Origin: Candidatus Eiseniibacteriota bacterium
Lineage (GTDB): Bacteria > Joyebacterota > Joyebacteria > Joyebacterales > Joyebacteraceae
Reading direction: 5' to 3'
Assembly: GCA_030639555.1 (NCBI GenBank)
Contig: DAOWCM010000060.1
Coordinates: 1-10,032 of the forward strand
Length of the DNA stretch: 10,032 bases
Position numbers and translations under genes: made by a program. The notes under the pieces are model-generated. The model saw only the letters and a list, made by a program, of their open reading frames with translations, ran no database searches and had not been told where the DNA came from. Positions 6,745 through 10,032 of this stretch are shown in pieces (the first letter of the stretch is position 1; each line of letters starts with the position of its first letter).

Positions 6745-6748
6745 ACGT

Positions 6749-7990
6749 ATGCACAGACGGGTGTACATCGTCCTCTTCATGGCCGTCTTTGCCTCGACAA
6801 TGGGGGTCGGATTCATCGGCCCCCTTCTGCCGCTCTACGCGCGCGCCCTCGGAGCGGCCGGGCTTTCGCTCGGCATGATATTTGCCGGGTTCTCGATGGC
6901 GCGGTTCCTTCTGACCCCGTTCATCGGCAGACTGTCCGACAGGTTCGGGAGGAAGGTCTTCCTCGCCGTAGGCCTCGCCGTGTTCTCCGGCTTCTCGCTG
7001 CTCTACCTGTCGGTGGAAACGGTCAGCCAGCTGATTCTCGTCCGCGCGCTCCACGGCGCGTCCGCCGGCATGGTCATACCGGTCGCGCAGGCCTACATCG
7101 GTGACATCGCCCCGAAGGGACGCGAGAGCTCCTTCATGGGAACCTTCACGGTCTCGCTCTTCACGGCCTTCGGCATCGGTCCGCTCCTGGGCGGCCCGCT
7201 CGCGGACAGGTTCGGCATGTCGGCGCCGTTCATCGCCATGGGCTCTCTGTCGGCCCTGGCGTTCCTCCTTGTTCTGCTCCTGCTTCCGGAGATCGGGATT
7301 CACCGCGAGCGGTGGAAGAAGCGAGCGCCCGTGCGCGAGGTCCTGGCGCACGAGGTGGTCGTCGCGCTGATCGTCTTCCGGTCCGTCTCGGCGCTTGGGA
7401 GGGGAGTCGTCATCCCGTTTCTGCCGTTCGTCGCGGAGTCGCGCGGAGCGTCGCTGTCCATGATCGGGCTGCTCCTGGCCACACACATCCTGCTCGCGGG
7501 ATTTCTGCAGATCCCCTTCGGCAGGCTCGCCGACCGTGTCTCAAAGCCACTTCTCATGACGCTCGGAATGGGGGGCAGCGCGCTCGCGATCCTCGCGATT
7601 CCCTACTGCCAGACGGTGACGCACCTCTTCTTCCTGCAGGTGGCAACGGGTATCGTGAGCGCACTGGGGTTCCCCGCGGCGATCGGGATGGCCGCGATGG
7701 CCGGGAGGAGATTCGGCGGCATGGGCACGTTGATGGCGCTCTTCAGCAGCGGCATGAGCATCGGTCTCATCCTGGGTCCTCTCGGGGGAGGGTTCTTCGA
7801 GGGCATCTTCGGTCTTGACTTCGTTTTCAAGGGTGGTTCTCTTGTGGTGGCGCTCGGTCTTGTCGCCTTCGTGGTGCTGATGAGACGGGCGAGCGCGAAC
7901 GGTTCACTCGAACAGATACTCGGCGCCGCCGAGTCCAGCGGAGCGGGAGGTGTGCCCGCGGACGTGGGCGCCACTACGGCCCGGAAATGA
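6749..7990 (+). CDS. MFS transporter, 12-TM type, substrate unknown
   Basis: With the ATG at 6749 the protein is 413 residues, typical for 12-helix major facilitator superfamily carriers in the inner membrane. The first hydrophobic helix starts within a few residues (VYIVLFMAVFASTMGVGF). The loop 2-3 motif A is clear as GRLSDRFGRK (60-69), and a weaker repeat, GRLADRVSKP, marks the same loop in the second half, as expected from the internal duplication. The central loop between helices 6 and 7 is charged (HRERWKKRAP), and the C-terminal tail is polar. Start choice: GGAG (6740-6743) lies 5 bp before this ATG, whereas the TTG at 6671 would add 26 residues of GTTT repeats. The motif pattern resembles drug-efflux-type carriers, but subfamily and direction cannot be fixed by eye. 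Its position between adenine deaminase and a nucleoside importer suggests a purine or nitrogen-compound substrate; this is inference only. It ends 15 bp before the lipoprotein gene. Confidence 0.88.
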   Translation: MHRRVYIVLFMAVFASTMGVGFIGPLLPLYARALGAAGLSLGMIFAGFSMARFLLTPFIGRLSDRFGRKVFLAVGLAVFSGFSLLYLSVETVSQLILVRALHGASAGMVIPVAQAYIGDIAPKGRESSFMGTFTVSLFTAFGIGPLLGGPLADRFGMSAPFIAMGSLSALAFLLVLLLLPEIGIHRERWKKRAPVREVLAHEVVVALIVFRSVSALGRGVVIPFLPFVAESRGASLSMIGLLLATHILLAGFLQIPFGRLADRVSKPLLMTLGMGGSALAILAIPYCQTVTHLFFLQVATGIVSALGFPAAIGMAAMAGRRFGGMGTLMALFSSGMSIGLILGPLGGGFFEGIFGLDFVFKGGSLVVALGLVAFVVLMRRASANGSLEQILGAAESSGAGGVPADVGATTARK

Positions 7991-7993
7991 CCC

Positions 7994-8000
7994 AAGGAGG
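7994..8000 (+). promoter_or_regulatory. Strong ribosome binding site fixing a TTG start
   Basis: AAGGAGG lies 5 bp before the TTG at 8006. This near-perfect Shine-Dalgarno supports TTG as the start codon of the lipoprotein gene, and the encoded signal peptide begins right there. Confidence 0.85.
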
Positions 8001-8005
8001 ACATC

Positions 8006-9031
8006 TTGAGAAAGCCCATCGCCCGCCTGTTCATCGTCTTTGCGGTCGCCGCTGTCGTTGCCGCAACGTTCGGCGGTTGCAGCGCCGAACAGCCCGGCAG
8101 CGCCGACGGGACGCTCAGGGTTGGGATGGTCTTCGACGTCGGCGGGAAGGGAGACAAGTCGTTCAACGACTCCGCCTACCGGGGACTTCTGCACGCGGCG
8201 GACCAGTTCGGTGTCGAGCACACGGAGTTCGAGCCCGGGCAGGACGCCGACAGGGAGACCGGCCTCAGGAAGCTGGCCCAGGCGCGGTACGACGTCATCA
8301 TCGGTGTCGGTTTCCTCTTCAGCGATGCGATGCGGAAGGTCGCGGTCGACTATCCCGACGTCAAGTTCGCCTGTATCGACTTCGACCCGAGGCCGGGAGA
8401 GACGCTCCCCGACAACCTGGCGGGCCTGAAGTTCAGGGAGGAAGAGGGTTCGTTCCTCGTCGGTGTCATTGCCGGTCTGTTCAGCAAGACGGGAAGGATC
8501 GGGTTCATCGGGGGCATGGACATTCCGTTGATCCACAAGTTCGAGGCCGGGTACATTGCGGGAGCGAAGCACGCTAACCCGGCCATCTCCGTGACGGTCG
8601 CCTACGCCGGCGCCACGCCGCTGGCGTTCGCCGACCCGGCGAAGGGCAAGGAGCTCGCACTCCTGCAGTACGGACGCGGAGTGGAGGTGATCTACCACGC
8701 GGCCGGCAGCACCGGCAACGGTGTCATCGAGGCGGCCCGCGAGGTCAACCGGCAGGCGATCGGCGTCGACTCGAACCAGAACTACATGGCGCCGGGAAAC
8801 GTGCTCACGAGCATGGTCAAGCGCGTGGACAACGCCGTGCTCATGATTGTCCAATCCGTTGTTGAGGGGAGTTTCCGCGGCGGATTGAGGGAGTTCGGCC
8901 TCGCCGACGACGGTGTGGGCTACGCTGTCGACGAATACAACGAAGATCTCCTGACCGATGAAATGCTGGCGGTCGTGGAGGACGCCAGGCAGGCGATCAT
9001 CGAAGGTACGGTCTCGGTACCGACGGAGTAG
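8006..9031 (+). CDS. BMP/PnrA-family nucleoside-binding lipoprotein of an ABC importer
   Basis: The 341-residue protein is a basic membrane protein (BMP, PnrA/TmpC-like) family substrate-binding lipoprotein; characterised members bind purine nucleosides and feed an ABC importer. It starts at TTG with a classic lipoprotein signal: basic MRKPIAR, a hydrophobic stretch, then FGGC with the lipidated Cys at 25, followed by a Ser- and Pro-containing linker. The mature domain opens with VGMVFDVGGKGDKSFND (39-55), the hallmark family motif. Further landmarks are GFLFSDAM, the hinge-side EEGSFLVGVIAGLFSKTG, GRIGFIGGMDIPLIHKFEAGY, and IGVDSNQNY (252-260), the usual nucleoside-contact region. It probably lies on the outer face of the cytoplasmic membrane or in the periplasm. 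The ATPase gene of the same transporter class follows after 105 bp. Nucleoside specificity is inferred from the family and the purine neighbours; other ligands, such as autoinducers or riboflavin, occur in related proteins. Confidence 0.92.
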   Translation: MRKPIARLFIVFAVAAVVAATFGGCSAEQPGSADGTLRVGMVFDVGGKGDKSFNDSAYRGLLHAADQFGVEHTEFEPGQDADRETGLRKLAQARYDVIIGVGFLFSDAMRKVAVDYPDVKFACIDFDPRPGETLPDNLAGLKFREEEGSFLVGVIAGLFSKTGRIGFIGGMDIPLIHKFEAGYIAGAKHANPAISVTVAYAGATPLAFADPAKGKELALLQYGRGVEVIYHAAGSTGNGVIEAAREVNRQAIGVDSNQNYMAPGNVLTSMVKRVDNAVLMIVQSVVEGSFRGGLREFGLADDGVGYAVDEYNEDLLTDEMLAVVEDARQAIIEGTVSVPTE

Positions 9032-9064
9032 CGCTTCCGAGACGACGGCGACGTCACGGAAGAT

Positions 9065-9083
9065 GCGCCCCTGCTCCGGGCGC
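9065..9083 (+). promoter_or_regulatory. Hairpin between lipoprotein and ATPase genes
   Basis: GCGCCC (9065-9070) and GGGCGC (9078-9083) form a perfect 6-bp GC stem with a 7-nt loop, 34 bp after the lipoprotein stop. No T-tract follows, so it is not a textbook terminator. In ABC operons a hairpin here often keeps binding-protein mRNA in excess over the ATPase part; that role is possible but unproven. Confidence 0.35.
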
Positions 9084-9117
9084 GCGATGGCGGTTGGCGC
9101 AGCAAGACGCTTCCTTA

Positions 9118-9134
9118 AGAGGGAGACGCCCTCT
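9118..9134 (+). promoter_or_regulatory. Hairpin masking the ribosome site of the ABC ATPase gene
   Basis: AGAGGG (9118-9123) and CCCTCT (9129-9134) pair perfectly around AGACG. The left arm and loop contain the only Shine-Dalgarno-like sequence (GAGGGAG, 9119-9125) for the ATG at 9137, so the folded RNA would hide it. This could lower ATPase translation relative to the lipoprotein. Confidence 0.4.
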
Positions 9135-9136
9135 CA

Positions 9137-10032
9137 ATGTCGGAACGCCACGCGGTCCAGATGCGAGGCATTACGAAGCGCTACCCGCGCGCGCTTGCCA
9201 ACGACCGCGTGGACCTCGACGTTGATGACGGGGAGATCCACGCGATCGTCGGCGAGAACGGCGCCGGCAAATCCACCATCATGAAGGTGCTCTACGGGTT
9301 GACGCCGCCGGATGCGGGCGAGATTTCGCTGTGGGGCAAGAAGCTCTCCGGACACCGTCCCGCTGACGCGATTCGCGAAGGCGTAGGGATGGTCCACCAG
9401 CACTTCATGTTGGTCGATACACTGACCGTCGCCGAGAACGTCGTGCTGGGTGCCGAGCCCGTGCGCCGCTGCCGTCTCCTCGATGCGGCGGCGGCCCGCG
9501 AGCGCGTGCGGCAGCTGTCGTCGGAGTACGGTCTGTCGCTCGACCCCGACGAGCTCATCGAGAACCTGTCGGTGGGGCTCGAGCAGCGCGTCGAGATAGT
9601 GAAGGTGCTCTACCGGGGCGCGAAGCTCCTCATCCTGGACGAGCCCACCGGCGTGCTGACTCCTCAGGAGGTGCGCGAGTTGTTCGTTATCCTCCGCGCC
9701 CTTCGTGACGCCGGGCGGACCATCATCTTCATTACACACAAACTCGAGGAGGTCCTCGAGCTGGCCGATCGGATCACGGTCATGCGCGACGGTCGTGTGG
9801 CGGGTGTCGTGTCAGCCGCGGCGACCACCAAGGAGGAGCTCGCCAGGATGATGGTGGGGCGCGATGTGCTCCTCCGTGTCACCAAAGAAGAGGCGAAGCC
9901 CGGCGAGCCGGTGCTTCAGGTCGCGGGGCTTTCCGCGGTCGGCAGGAAGGGCTCGCACGTGCTCGAGGGGATCGACCTCGAGGTGCGCTCGGGGGAGGTT
10001 CTGGGGATCGCCGGTGTCCAGGGCAACGGGCA
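9137..10032 (+). CDS. BMP-type nucleoside ABC transporter ATP-binding protein (3' end cut by window)
   Basis: The frame is open from the ATG at 9137 to the window edge, showing 298 residues of a protein that is usually about 500. It is the double-ABC ATPase (YufO/NupA-like) that energises BMP-type nucleoside importers at the cytoplasmic face. The first nucleotide-binding domain is complete: Walker A GENGAGKST (39-47), Q-loop VHQHFM, signature LSVGLEQRVEIVK (LSVG at 144-147; LSVG rather than LSGG is normal for this subgroup), Walker B LLILDEPTGVLTPQE (from 164) and the H-loop ITHK (His201). A second domain begins near residue 259 (VLQVAGLSAVG) and is cut just inside its degenerate Walker A (GIAGVQGNG, 290-298). 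That second P-loop lacks the GKST ending, as is usual for the second half of this family. Permease genes are expected beyond the window. The lipoprotein gene 105 bp upstream is the obvious partner. Confidence 0.93.
   Translation, partial: MSERHAVQMRGITKRYPRALANDRVDLDVDDGEIHAIVGENGAGKSTIMKVLYGLTPPDAGEISLWGKKLSGHRPADAIREGVGMVHQHFMLVDTLTVAENVVLGAEPVRRCRLLDAAAARERVRQLSSEYGLSLDPDELIENLSVGLEQRVEIVKVLYRGAKLLILDEPTGVLTPQEVRELFVILRALRDAGRTIIFITHKLEEVLELADRITVMRDGRVAGVVSAAATTKEELARMMVGRDVLLRVTKEEAKPGEPVLQVAGLSAVGRKGSHVLEGIDLEVRSGEVLGIAGVQGNG

Noticed and set aside
6671..6748. TTG at 6671 as the true start of the MFS protein
   Set aside because: The extension is GTTT repeat sequence without family support, and the ATG at 6749 has a well-placed GGAG and puts the first helix at the N-terminus. 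It is kept only as a finding because the repeat is in frame.
5435..7486. A 683-residue open frame on the minus strand, opposite adenine deaminase and the MFS gene
   Set aside because: It lies antisense to two securely identified genes. Its composition is rich in Arg, Asp, His and Glu with no recognisable domain, the usual shadow of GC-rich coding DNA.
9566..9577. LSVG in place of LSGG as a damaged ABC signature
   Set aside because: LSVG is the normal form in BMP-type nucleoside importer ATPases, and all other motifs of the first domain are intact.

Overview
The window is GC-rich bacterial DNA. It is densely packed with eight genes, all on the + strand; the first and last run off the window edges. 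Spacers range from 10 to about 130 bp, and no stretch over 300 bp lacks a gene. I see no RNA genes, mobile elements or CRISPR. The gene content points to a bacterium, probably anaerobic, that takes up nucleosides or purines and ferments them. Genus and phylum cannot be read from the sequence. Codon use is GC-rich but not extreme (AGG and ATA codons occur), and TTG is used as a start behind a strong Shine-Dalgarno.

Layout: (1) 2-784, the 3' part of a YqeB-type protein, a maturation factor linked to selenium-dependent molybdenum hydroxylases. (2) 780-847, four copies of a 17-bp tandem repeat in the spacer. (3) 914-1783, the FAD subunit of a xanthine-dehydrogenase-type molybdenum hydroxylase. 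(4) 1811-2860 and 2871-3875, two tandem paralogous carbamoyltransferases of the YgeW/knotted type, with different active-site motifs (HCLP and HPMP). (5) 3958-4896, carbamate kinase. (6) 4943-6652, adenine deaminase. (7) 6682-6744, three copies of a 21-bp repeat directly before (8) an MFS transporter at 6749-7990. (9) 8006-9031, a BMP/PnrA-type nucleoside-binding lipoprotein. (10) 9137 to the end, the first part of the matching nucleoside ABC transporter ATPase.

The genes form a coherent purine-catabolism locus that resembles the E. coli ygeW-ygeX-ygeY-hyuA-yqeA-yqeB...ygfM-xdhD region. The inferred flow is: purine nucleosides enter through the BMP-type ABC importer; adenine is deaminated to hypoxanthine; a molybdenum hydroxylase acts on the purine ring; ureido (carbamoyl) groups from the opened ring go to phosphate through one or both carbamoyltransferases; and carbamate kinase converts carbamoyl phosphate plus ADP to ATP. 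The most interesting element is the tandem carbamoyltransferase pair. Its two members appear built for different substrates, and their exact reaction cannot be assigned from sequence. The two short tandem repeats in intergenic positions are unexplained.
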